Positions 15,101-21,242 of a stretch of DNA of 26,119 bases are shown in pieces. Origin of the DNA: an uncultured Chloroflexota bacterium. Lineage in GTDB: Bacteria > Chloroflexota > Anaerolineae > Anaerolineales > Anaerolineaceae. A program made the position numbers and the translations under genes. The stretch spans positions 1-26,119 of the forward strand of contig CADBKS010000015.1 in NCBI GenBank assembly GCA_902795255.1, read 5' to 3'. The notes beneath the pieces were generated by a model that was not told the DNA's origin, did not search any database, and worked only from the letters and a program-made list of their open reading frames with translations. Numbering within the stretch: position 1 is the first letter of the stretch; every line of letters begins with the position of its first letter.

Positions 15101-15189
15101 CAAGCCGTTCCTACAAAATCGCAAGAGGGATCACATGGTTCGCGGATAAAGCCAGAAAGATCATCAAAAGAATAACCGGCCGGGCCTGA
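12133..15189 (+). CDS. Triple fusion: GT8 glycosyltransferase + GT2 glycosyltransferase + TupA-like ATP-grasp
   Basis: This protein has 1018 residues. Residues about 5-285 are a GT8 retaining glycosyltransferase: VVLVTDENYALP, DRILYLDSDMLVQKDL with the D111-S-D113 metal motif, FNSGMMLLNL, TDQDALN and LHFGDKRKPWK. Residues about 310-620 are a GT2 domain: VTVVMPSLNVAPYIRKC, VDAGSTDGT, ETDD at 397-400, GASYQDNGLWFQ and RRDNPNSSFYSRGKV. Residues about 640-920 are TupA-like ATP-grasp: FTDKIQWLKLYYRTELNKRL, FTLRANNGRGY, EYNFYCFNG and ELSFTPGSG. Residues about 950-1018 form a coiled coil and a basic tail with SRSYKIARG. The frame is open from 12082, directly after the previous stop, but GGGAG at 12123-12127 supports ATG 12133. 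The GT2 and ATP-grasp parts are closely related to the 685-residue protein at 5726. Two sugar transfers plus a possible ligation on one chain would build a disaccharide unit. Confidence 0.85.
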   Translation: MAGKSTNVRVVLVTDENYALPTTVVVTSIRENRNPDNNYSINILTVGLSDRSKEKMLSLREKDFEVNIIERALSDDFLKMKQVRGRVTPTAMLKFELPDLFSQYDRILYLDSDMLVQKDLAELFNTDLGDNYAAVVKDILTYRRKDEHLKWLKFEPEAYFNSGMMLLNLKKMREDDITFRLIDYRRYGLNRFTDQDALNVVFGTHVKYISPYNNLLNCFFEWEPLPTLRSFYQEWFPSNLEKIYAKATVLHFGDKRKPWKYDIGYLSNLYKKYYMLSPYQDEPLVLEEWHDQISNSTIVFTGEKKEFDGPAVTVVMPSLNVAPYIRKCIESALFQSLRNIEVLCVDAGSTDGTLEILREYEAKDDRVHVILSEMKSYGHQVNLGIKNAKGKYLAILETDDYILPGMYEDLFKICETNSLDLIKADYYRFSESSTPGKDIRIYWNIIRADNVPYNRVLDSNENMAVFRTGNIPWAGLYNLEFLRDNDIWLNESPGASYQDNGLWFQVMSKAHRVYFVNKPYYCLRRDNPNSSFYSRGKVFAICNEYDFIRSVLAKSPALEKRFAPTCALFRYRNCKWTQDRIAEEFKPEFFQRVAEDFRKIIDAGELDQTLFGKSELEDIYSIVEDPIEYYYNRSKQGYEFYRLLPPDRYEQVLAAWYKSKTKLDLDFADPVLFTDKIQWLKLYYRTELNKRLSDQLEARAWAGEKLGKAYLPELLGVWDSADAVDFEKLPLNFTLRANNGRGYTAAVINKNSTDLEALRTKTGGWLNKNFALRGGMELLYADVQPRLYAESFIGDPHGMYTEYNFYCFNGIPEMVRLIWGMSESDRADSYLDMNWNPLAHQAEIQRTSLITPPPLFSEMKTAAAKLAEGFAFVCIAFQTDGKQIYFRELSFTPGSGLITWKGTNLNTYFGDRLHLPGEKTPLPEKSFAELGAPALPDPIFNPETDVWNALENESRQKEDQIMKNTVLRGKLQKAERDKVYYQNLVNEIKASRSYKIARGITWFADKARKIIKRITGRA

Positions 15190-15230
15190 ACCGGCAGACC
15201 GGAAACATTCACTGCTGAGGAGAATTTATC

Positions 15231-17477
15231 ATGCAGAATCCGACAATCACTGAAGGCGCAGCTGCCACATCAGCTATTACAACAAAAAATTTTTTTGACC
15301 CGCAGGAAAACTTCTTTCTGATCGACTCCGATGAACTGGACCGGGTCGGATCAAGGCTTTACGGTTTCATCGTACAGGAAGACGGAATCTTTGAAAATGC
15401 CAATTATACCTTTGACGGTTCGGTTCCGGACTGCCGGGGATGTTTTGTCTCCGTTTATAATGACGGTCAGGGGAAAATCACGATCCGGCAGGACAACAAT
15501 GGCTGTTTCGGACTGTACCTGTTTGAACACAGCGGTTACTTTGCCCTTTCCAACTCGTTCTTCCATCTGCTGGACCATATAAAAAGCCGGTATCCGCTGA
15601 CGCTGAACCGGGATTACGCCAACCACATTCTGACGCTGGGACTGTCATCCTACGCGAGTGAGGAGACCCCCGTACAGGAGATCCGCCTGCTGGACCGCAA
15701 TGCTGTCATCACCATCGATACCCAAAAGGTCTGCCTGACGGTCTCTGATGCCGGGCTGGGCGAGCACTCGCTTTCAATCGACACCCCGGAAGGGCTGGCG
15801 ATGCTGGACCGCTGGTATGATTTCTGGACGGAATCATTCCGGAAACTCCGATCCGCTACTGATTTCATGGCGATCGACCTTTCCGGCGGTTATGACAGTC
15901 GGCTCACACTCCTGCTGATGCTCGGTTCCGGGATCGACCTGAACCGGATCAATGTCCGGTCATTTACGGATACTCTGCATACCCACGCGGAAGATTACGC
16001 GATTGCATCACAGATTGCGGCTCATTACGGATTTACACTGAACAATCCGCTTCCCAAAACCGAAATGCTCAATTACAGTTTTTCAGATGCCATCAATATT
16101 GAGACTTATACTAAAATGGCGTTTCATAAAGAAGCTTACTACTGCACCTACAAAGCCGTCGATAAACTGTTCAAAATCAATGGCGGAGGAGGAGAAGCGA
16201 TCCGAAGCCGCTACACCTTCCCGGCGGAAACCTTCATCCAAAAAAATGCCGCCGTTGCGAAAAAGAAAGAACGGCATTATTCGAAAGACGTTCAGGATGA
16301 AAATTATGCGTCCATTGAGCGGATCATCCGGACCAGTTTTGCGTTTGCCCGTGAGAAGTACGGTCTGCCGGACGAGGATTCGACCGACTACCCGCAAATG
16401 ATGTACTGGGATGGCTGGTGCAGAAGTCATTTTGGAAAAAATACAGTCCTGTTTTATTTTAAAAATACGGTATCCCTCTCCCCCCTGATCGATCCGCTGA
16501 TCCGGAAAATCAGGCTGCATACACCGGAATGTCCGGATGACAACCTGCTGATGGCCATGATCTATGTCCGCTATTGTCCGGAACTGATGGATTTTCCTTA
16601 CGAGGGGAACCGGTATTCGATCGATCCGGAGACCGTAGCGTTTGCCCGGCAGATCAATGAAAAGTATCCGAGAAAGAAAACAAAATCCACTGATGCGGCA
16701 TATGCAAAGACCTACAGCATTGTCCGCCGTGACGAAGCTGCCGCAGAACAAATAAAAGCCGGCAATAATCCGGAACCGGTCACCGGCGAAAAGCTGAACG
16801 GATTTTTACGCGAGGTCTTTGAATCACCGGAGATCCGCGGCACATTCATGACTGAATTCAGTGACCAGATCTACGATTACGCCGAACGTTTTTACAGCGA
16901 ACACGAGTATTTTCCCACAAGGCATATGTATTCCGTGGTAGGGATTGCCCAGGTGCTGCGGAAGATCGAAGAAAGCCGGCACAGGGACCGGGATATTTAC
17001 TCAGCCTTCAGCAGCTTCCTGCAGGAGGACGCCGACAACGGTTACGGCGCAAAAGTCTGGGAAAAGTTCCAAAAGGACAAGGAACAGATCCTTACCCTGA
17101 TGGAGCAAAAAACACAGCTCCGGAAAGACAAAGACGCCCGCATCAATGAACTGAAAGCACAAAAAACGCAGCTGCGGCAGGACAAAGACGCCCGCATCAA
17201 CGAACTGAAGGCAAAAAACACGCAGCTGCGGCAGGACAAAGACGCCCGCATCAACGAACTGAAGGCAAAAAATACGCAGCTGCGGCAGGACAAAGATGCC
17301 CGTATCATAGAACTCAAAAACGAACTTACCGCAGAAAAAAAGACCAAAAAGAAAGAAACCGATAAAAATGCCAGGCTGCAGGCAGATCTTGATGCCATCA
17401 TTAACAGCCGCAGCTACAGGTTCGCGGCCTTTCTGGCACGAACAGCCGCACCGCTGAAAAAATTGTTCAAAAAATAA
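15231..17477 (+). CDS. Asparagine-synthase-like protein lacking the glutaminase Cys, with repetitive coiled-coil tail
   Basis: This protein has 748 residues. Residues about 25-190 resemble the N-terminal Ntn-hydrolase domain of class B asparagine synthetases (RQDNNGCFGLYLFEHSGYFALSNSF), but there is no Cys at position 2, so glutamine hydrolysis is not expected. Residues about 200-560 are the AMP-forming synthetase domain with the PP-loop LSGGYDSR (217-224), then NRINVRSFTDT and NGGGGEAIRS. Such domains activate a carboxylate as an acyl-adenylate for attack by an amine; here the target could be a uronic acid carboxyl, which is inference. Residues about 610-720 form a charged coiled coil with an 18-residue tandem repeat. 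The end SRSYRFAAFLARTAAPLKKLF resembles the tail of the preceding protein. GAGGAG at 15217-15222 precedes the ATG by eight bases. Confidence 0.78.
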   Translation: MQNPTITEGAAATSAITTKNFFDPQENFFLIDSDELDRVGSRLYGFIVQEDGIFENANYTFDGSVPDCRGCFVSVYNDGQGKITIRQDNNGCFGLYLFEHSGYFALSNSFFHLLDHIKSRYPLTLNRDYANHILTLGLSSYASEETPVQEIRLLDRNAVITIDTQKVCLTVSDAGLGEHSLSIDTPEGLAMLDRWYDFWTESFRKLRSATDFMAIDLSGGYDSRLTLLLMLGSGIDLNRINVRSFTDTLHTHAEDYAIASQIAAHYGFTLNNPLPKTEMLNYSFSDAINIETYTKMAFHKEAYYCTYKAVDKLFKINGGGGEAIRSRYTFPAETFIQKNAAVAKKKERHYSKDVQDENYASIERIIRTSFAFAREKYGLPDEDSTDYPQMMYWDGWCRSHFGKNTVLFYFKNTVSLSPLIDPLIRKIRLHTPECPDDNLLMAMIYVRYCPELMDFPYEGNRYSIDPETVAFARQINEKYPRKKTKSTDAAYAKTYSIVRRDEAAAEQIKAGNNPEPVTGEKLNGFLREVFESPEIRGTFMTEFSDQIYDYAERFYSEHEYFPTRHMYSVVGIAQVLRKIEESRHRDRDIYSAFSSFLQEDADNGYGAKVWEKFQKDKEQILTLMEQKTQLRKDKDARINELKAQKTQLRQDKDARINELKAKNTQLRQDKDARINELKAKNTQLRQDKDARIIELKNELTAEKKTKKKETDKNARLQADLDAIINSRSYRFAAFLARTAAPLKKLFKK
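17121..17318 (+). repeat. 54-bp tandem repeat inside the coiled-coil region
   Basis: Three full 54-base units (17121-17174, 17175-17228, 17229-17282) and a partial fourth (17283 to about 17318) each encode 18 residues, starting R(K/Q)DKDARI(N/I)ELKA. Units 2 and 3 differ by a single base by eye; units 1 and 4 are more diverged. The period keeps the reading frame, so copy number can change without breaking the protein. Confidence 0.9.
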
Positions 17478-17506
17478 CGGGACATTACACGGATAAGGAG
17501 TATGTC

Positions 17507-18622
17507 ATGAAATATGATTATCTGATCGTCGGCGCGGGGCTTTACGGCGCCGTATTCGCGCGGGAGGCCGCCGACCGCGGGAAGAAATGTCTGGTGATCG
17601 ACAAGCGCTCCCATATCGCGGGCAATGTATACACAGAGGATATCGAAGGCATCCACGTCCATCAGTACGGGGCTCATATTTTCCACACCAACGATGCCCG
17701 TGTCTGGCAGTATGTGCAGCGCTTCGCCGTCTTCAACCGCTTCACCAACTCACCGGTGGCAAACTATCACGGCGAGCTTTATTCCCTGCCGTTCAATATG
17801 TATACCTTCAATAAAATGTGGGGCGTCACGACCCCGGCGGAAGCTGCCGCAAAGATCGCTGAACAGCGGGAAGCTGCCGGCATCACCGAGCCCCGGAACC
17901 TGGAGGAACAGGCGATCTCCCTGGTCGGCACCGACATCTATGAAAAACTGATCAAAGGTTATACACAGAAACAGTGGGGGCGGGAATGCAGGGATCTGCC
18001 GGCATTCATCATCAAACGGCTCCCGGTCCGGCTCACCTTCGACAACAACTATTTCAACGCGCTCTATCAGGGCATTCCGGTCGGCGGATACACCAAAATG
18101 GTGGGAAAAATGCTGGAAGGCATCCCAACAGAACTGAACGCTGATTATCTGGCAGACCGCCGGCACTGGGATGCACAGGCCGAAAAGGTGATCTATACAG
18201 GCCCGATCGACGCCTTTTTTGATTACGCTCTCGGCTATCTGGAATACCGTTCCGTCCGCTTTGAGACAGAACTGCTGGATATGCCGAATTTCCAGGGAAA
18301 TGCCGCGGTCAACTATACCGACGCGGAAACGCCCTGGACCCGGATCATCGAACACAAATGGTTCGAATTCGGGAAGGATGAGGCCGGCAATGACCTGCCG
18401 AAAACCGTCATCAGCCGGGAATACAGCTCCGAATGGAAACCCGGCGGCGAACCGTACTATCCGGTCAACGACGCGAAAAACTCCCTTCTTTACGCTCAGT
18501 ACAAAGCGCTTGCGGACAGGGAACCCCGGACTGTTTTCGGCGGCCGGCTGGGCGAGTATAAATATTACGATATGGATCAGGTCATCGCCGCCGCGCTCAC
18601 AAAACCAGAAGCGCTTCTGTAA
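17507..18622 (+). CDS. glf: UDP-galactopyranose mutase
   Basis: This 371-residue FAD flavoenzyme interconverts UDP-galactopyranose and UDP-galactofuranose. The FAD-binding motif is VGAGLYGAVFAREA (G9-x-G11-xx-G14). HQYGAHIFHTND follows near residues 51-62, then RFTNSPVANYHGELYSLPFNMYTFNKMWGV in the substrate region (shortened: FTNSPVANYH, LPFNMYTFNKMWGV), and GYTQKQWG and FGGRLGEYKYYDMDQVI near the end. Length is typical. It has no partner mutase gene nearby, but several GT2 domains in the locus could use UDP-Galf. AAGGAG lies about eight bases upstream of the ATG. It follows the asparagine-synthase-like gene by 29 bases and is followed closely by an acyltransferase, so the genes appear co-transcribed. 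It indicates a furanose-containing product. Confidence 0.96.
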   Translation: MKYDYLIVGAGLYGAVFAREAADRGKKCLVIDKRSHIAGNVYTEDIEGIHVHQYGAHIFHTNDARVWQYVQRFAVFNRFTNSPVANYHGELYSLPFNMYTFNKMWGVTTPAEAAAKIAEQREAAGITEPRNLEEQAISLVGTDIYEKLIKGYTQKQWGRECRDLPAFIIKRLPVRLTFDNNYFNALYQGIPVGGYTKMVGKMLEGIPTELNADYLADRRHWDAQAEKVIYTGPIDAFFDYALGYLEYRSVRFETELLDMPNFQGNAAVNYTDAETPWTRIIEHKWFEFGKDEAGNDLPKTVISREYSSEWKPGGEPYYPVNDAKNSLLYAQYKALADREPRTVFGGRLGEYKYYDMDQVIAAALTKPEALL

Positions 18623-18640
18623 GTTCTGAAAGGAGTTATG

Positions 18641-19708
18641 ATGACTGAGACCCGAAATAAGCCCGCCCGCAACGGCACGATCGACCTGATGAAGTTCCTC
18701 TTCTGCATGATGATCGTACTGTTCCACAGCACGGATCTTTTTCCCGGAGGGTATATCGCGGCCGAATTCTTTTTCATCACCTCCGGATTTCTGATGGCGC
18801 TTTCAATGGACCGGGAAAAAGACAGTTCCGCGGATATCGGCACCCGGGCCATCCGATTCATCCTGCACAAGGCGTGGGGGATCTTCCCGTATTACGCAGC
18901 AGCCTGGGTGATCAGCTTTCTGCTTACCATCGTTGTAAAAGACTACTCATTCAAGCAGCTGGGCTGGGAGCTTTTCATGTCCCCGTACAACTTTTTCATG
19001 GTCGAAATGGCAGGGAACTATGACATGGGGCACCAATTCGCCGGTTCCTGGTATATTTCAGCCATGCTCCTTGCCATGGCAGTGCTCTGCCCTGTCCGCG
19101 CGAAAAACCGGAACCTTTTTGACTGTATCATCGCCCCGCTGCTGACGCTTTTTGCGGTCGGTTATTTTTATCAGCGGGGGAAAGGGCTTGCCGCAGCCGT
19201 TTCCTATGACAGCTCCCTGCACATGTATACCGGAATGCTCCGGGCACTGGGGGGAATCTCACTGGGCTGTCTCTGCAGCAGGCTCCGGCAGCGTCTTCTG
19301 CCGGAAGGCTCCGTCCGGCCCGGAGGACTGCGATCGATCCTGCTGGTATTTCCTGAGATTTTCGGTTACGCTGTGACTTTTTACTTTGCCCACTGTGCGG
19401 ATCATTCTAATGTGGATCTCGCCCTGCTTTTCTGGCTCGCGGTCAGCACCACGATCTCGTTCTCCGGCTGCAGCATCACCTCAAAATACATTCGCGGAAA
19501 ACAGATCCGCTTTCTGGGAATCTTCAGCCTGATGATCTATCTCGCGCATCCGGCTGCATTAAACAGGATCCTGATCCCGCTGGGCCTGAACAAACTTCCG
19601 CAGCCGCTTTATCTGCTTCTGCTCCTGATCGTCTCATCGATCCTGGGGTGGATCTGTTACGCTTCGGGGAACTTCGTCCGGCGGCTTTTCCGGAAAGAGC
19701 CTGCCTGA
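18641..19708 (+). CDS. Acyltransferase 3 family membrane protein (first of two)
   Basis: This 355-residue integral membrane protein has about ten hydrophobic segments. The N-terminal signature of acyltransferase 3 proteins is present: a first helix ending IVLFHS, with the family's catalytic-type His at residue 29, then FPGGYIAAEFFFITSGFLM. GSWYISAMLLAMAVLCP is the conserved middle helix. Such proteins O-acetylate or otherwise O-acylate sugars at the membrane; the acyl group cannot be told from sequence. ATG codons at 18638 and 18641 are in tandem; AAGGAG at 18630-18635 is two bases from the first and five from the second, so the second is preferred. It is similar to the next gene, suggesting local duplication and two different acylation sites. 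Confidence 0.87.
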   Translation: MTETRNKPARNGTIDLMKFLFCMMIVLFHSTDLFPGGYIAAEFFFITSGFLMALSMDREKDSSADIGTRAIRFILHKAWGIFPYYAAAWVISFLLTIVVKDYSFKQLGWELFMSPYNFFMVEMAGNYDMGHQFAGSWYISAMLLAMAVLCPVRAKNRNLFDCIIAPLLTLFAVGYFYQRGKGLAAAVSYDSSLHMYTGMLRALGGISLGCLCSRLRQRLLPEGSVRPGGLRSILLVFPEIFGYAVTFYFAHCADHSNVDLALLFWLAVSTTISFSGCSITSKYIRGKQIRFLGIFSLMIYLAHPAALNRILIPLGLNKLPQPLYLLLLLIVSSILGWICYASGNFVRRLFRKEPA

Positions 19709-19737
19709 TATCCCTGCGCAATAAGAGGATCCGCATC

Positions 19738-20787
19738 TTGAAAAGCAATACCAGAAATTCATATATCGACCTGATCAAGTTTATTTTTGCCATCGTCATC
19801 GTCCTGTTCCATATGAGCGGCGGGGTCTTTCCCGGAGGCAGAGTGGCCGTAGAGGGTTTTTTCATGATCTCAGGGTACCTGATGATGCGGACGATCGACC
19901 GGGAGAACCGGGAAAGCCGTGAGATCAGCGCCTGGCATTTCATCAAACATAAGTACTGCGCTTTATTCCCCTATCTGCTGCCGTCAATACTGATCGGATA
20001 TACCGTGATCAGCATCAGAAACGGGCGTACACTCACGGAACATGCCGGCAGTGCCCAGCTTCTTTTCACCGACATCATTCCGCTCAAATCCCTCGGGTTC
20101 TACAGCTGGGACGCGGTCGGGATCTCCTGGTATCTTTCCGCGATGTTTTTCGCATTGTTCCTGCTGTATCCGATCTGCCGGAAATACGGGGAAAAGTTCA
20201 TCCTGAACTTCGGCATTCCTGCCATCCTTTTGTCTTACGGTGAGCTTTACCATGTGTTCGGGGCCATTAATGTAACGACATTTACAAAAGGCTCCAATAT
20301 GCCCTGGGGACTGGTCCGCGGACTGGCCGGCTGTCTGAGCGGCTGTGTGATCTGGATCCTGATCCGGGCACTGTCCACAAAGCGGATCAATTCTTTTGGG
20401 AAGACCGTGTTGCTCCTCATCGAACTCTGCGCTTATTTTCTGTTTTTTTACAATATTCAGGTCCATCCGAAATCAGAATATGATTATGCCGCGATTGCAG
20501 CCATCTTCGTTTTTCTCACGATCGGGATCAGCGGTGTGACCGGACTGTGGAATTATTACAGCCACCCCTTCTCAAAAGTTCTGGGCACGGCAAGCACACT
20601 GTTCGTCCTGAACCATGTTTACTGGAAAAATCTGCTATCAGACCGGTTTGGGAGCGGTTACGCGCGCACGCCGAAAGGTTTGATCCTCTTCGCGCTGGTC
20701 ATCATCACCAGTGCCGCGGTCTGGGGAATCAGCCTTGCGGAAAAAAGGCTGGCAGCGGTCATCCGCAGAAAACTCGGCGAAAACTGA
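19738..20787 (+). CDS. Acyltransferase 3 family membrane protein (second of two)
   Basis: This is a protein of about 349 residues with roughly ten hydrophobic segments and the same opening as its neighbour: IDLIKFIFAIVIVLFHMSGG (His25), FPGGRVAVEGFFMISGYLM, and later ISWYLSAMFFALFLLYP. It probably O-acylates the polymer or its precursor. Similarity begins only after the TTG at 19738, which has an AAGAGG-like ribosome site at 19723-19728 about ten bases upstream. An upstream ATG in frame at 19648 would add 30 residues overlapping the previous gene and unlike the family, so TTG is preferred. The start lies 29 bases after the first acyltransferase stop. Confidence 0.85.
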   Translation: MKSNTRNSYIDLIKFIFAIVIVLFHMSGGVFPGGRVAVEGFFMISGYLMMRTIDRENRESREISAWHFIKHKYCALFPYLLPSILIGYTVISIRNGRTLTEHAGSAQLLFTDIIPLKSLGFYSWDAVGISWYLSAMFFALFLLYPICRKYGEKFILNFGIPAILLSYGELYHVFGAINVTTFTKGSNMPWGLVRGLAGCLSGCVIWILIRALSTKRINSFGKTVLLLIELCAYFLFFYNIQVHPKSEYDYAAIAAIFVFLTIGISGVTGLWNYYSHPFSKVLGTASTLFVLNHVYWKNLLSDRFGSGYARTPKGLILFALVIITSAAVWGISLAEKRLAAVIRRKLGEN

Positions 20788-21242
20788 CGCCCTCAGGCAA
20801 AAAACCGGAAACCACTTGGGGATGATCACTGAACCGAATAAAGCGTTATTACGGATTTTTATAACTTTTTCCAATAAACAATACATTCGTCTGATGAACA
20901 AACCATTATAATAGGTTGGGTTTATTTGACCTGCAGCAGCACCCATTTCGACCTCAGGGATCGATCCCGCATACAGCATGGAATTGACCTGCAGAAGCAG
21001 ATGGGGCAAAATAAATGGCGGACAAATAAAAAACAAACCAATTCAGGAATAATGAATGTGTTTTTGAAAGTTTGTTCTGGTAAACGATCAGCACTTATTC
21101 GTCCGCAAAAGATAATAATGGTCTTTTCAGCCGGAATTTTTCTCAGCAGCAGGCGGAATGTCCTCACACCATACGGTCCGGGTCACATCCTTTCGTTTGC
21201 CATGGGCAAAACAAAGTAAAATTTTTACAGGAATATACAGTC
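20788..21242 (+). other. 455-base intergenic region, partly AT-rich, with short repeats
   Basis: No convincing gene is present. The stretch holds a TATAAT at 20907-20912 inside an inverted repeat AACC...GGTT (20901-20917). It also has two direct copies of TTGACCTGCAG (20926-20936 and 20984-20994) 58 bases apart, and the 12-base palindrome GGGATCGATCCC near 20957-20968. TTTGCC/GGCAAA arms stand at 21196-21210, just before a TAAAAT at 21217-21222. Base composition is more AT-rich than the flanking genes in two patches (about 20838-20920 and 21005-21120). It may mark an old insertion or a promoter region for the last glycosyltransferase gene. I found no transposase or terminal inverted repeats. 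Confidence 0.4.
20907..20912 (+). promoter_or_regulatory. Possible -10 box upstream of the last glycosyltransferase gene
   Basis: A perfect TATAAT lies in an AT-rich patch and is centred in the inverted repeat AACC...GGTT (20901-20917). No good -35 is seen. If used it would give a leader of over 300 bases before the next gene. Confidence 0.3.

Noticed and set aside
17121..17318. Possible CRISPR-like array
   Set aside because: The repeats are head-to-tail without spacers, in frame inside a gene, and no cas genes are present.
17042..17401. Ser/Cys/Phe-rich minus-strand open frame opposite the tandem repeat
   Set aside because: It is the mirror of the 54-bp repeat coding for the coiled coil; the repeated appearance is a by-product of the DNA repeat.
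20926..21219. Small + strand open frame of about 97 codons in the 455-base gap
   Set aside because: Composition is not protein-like and there is no ribosome site or family similarity. The minus-strand frame across 20918-21036 looks slightly more protein-like but is also unrecognised.
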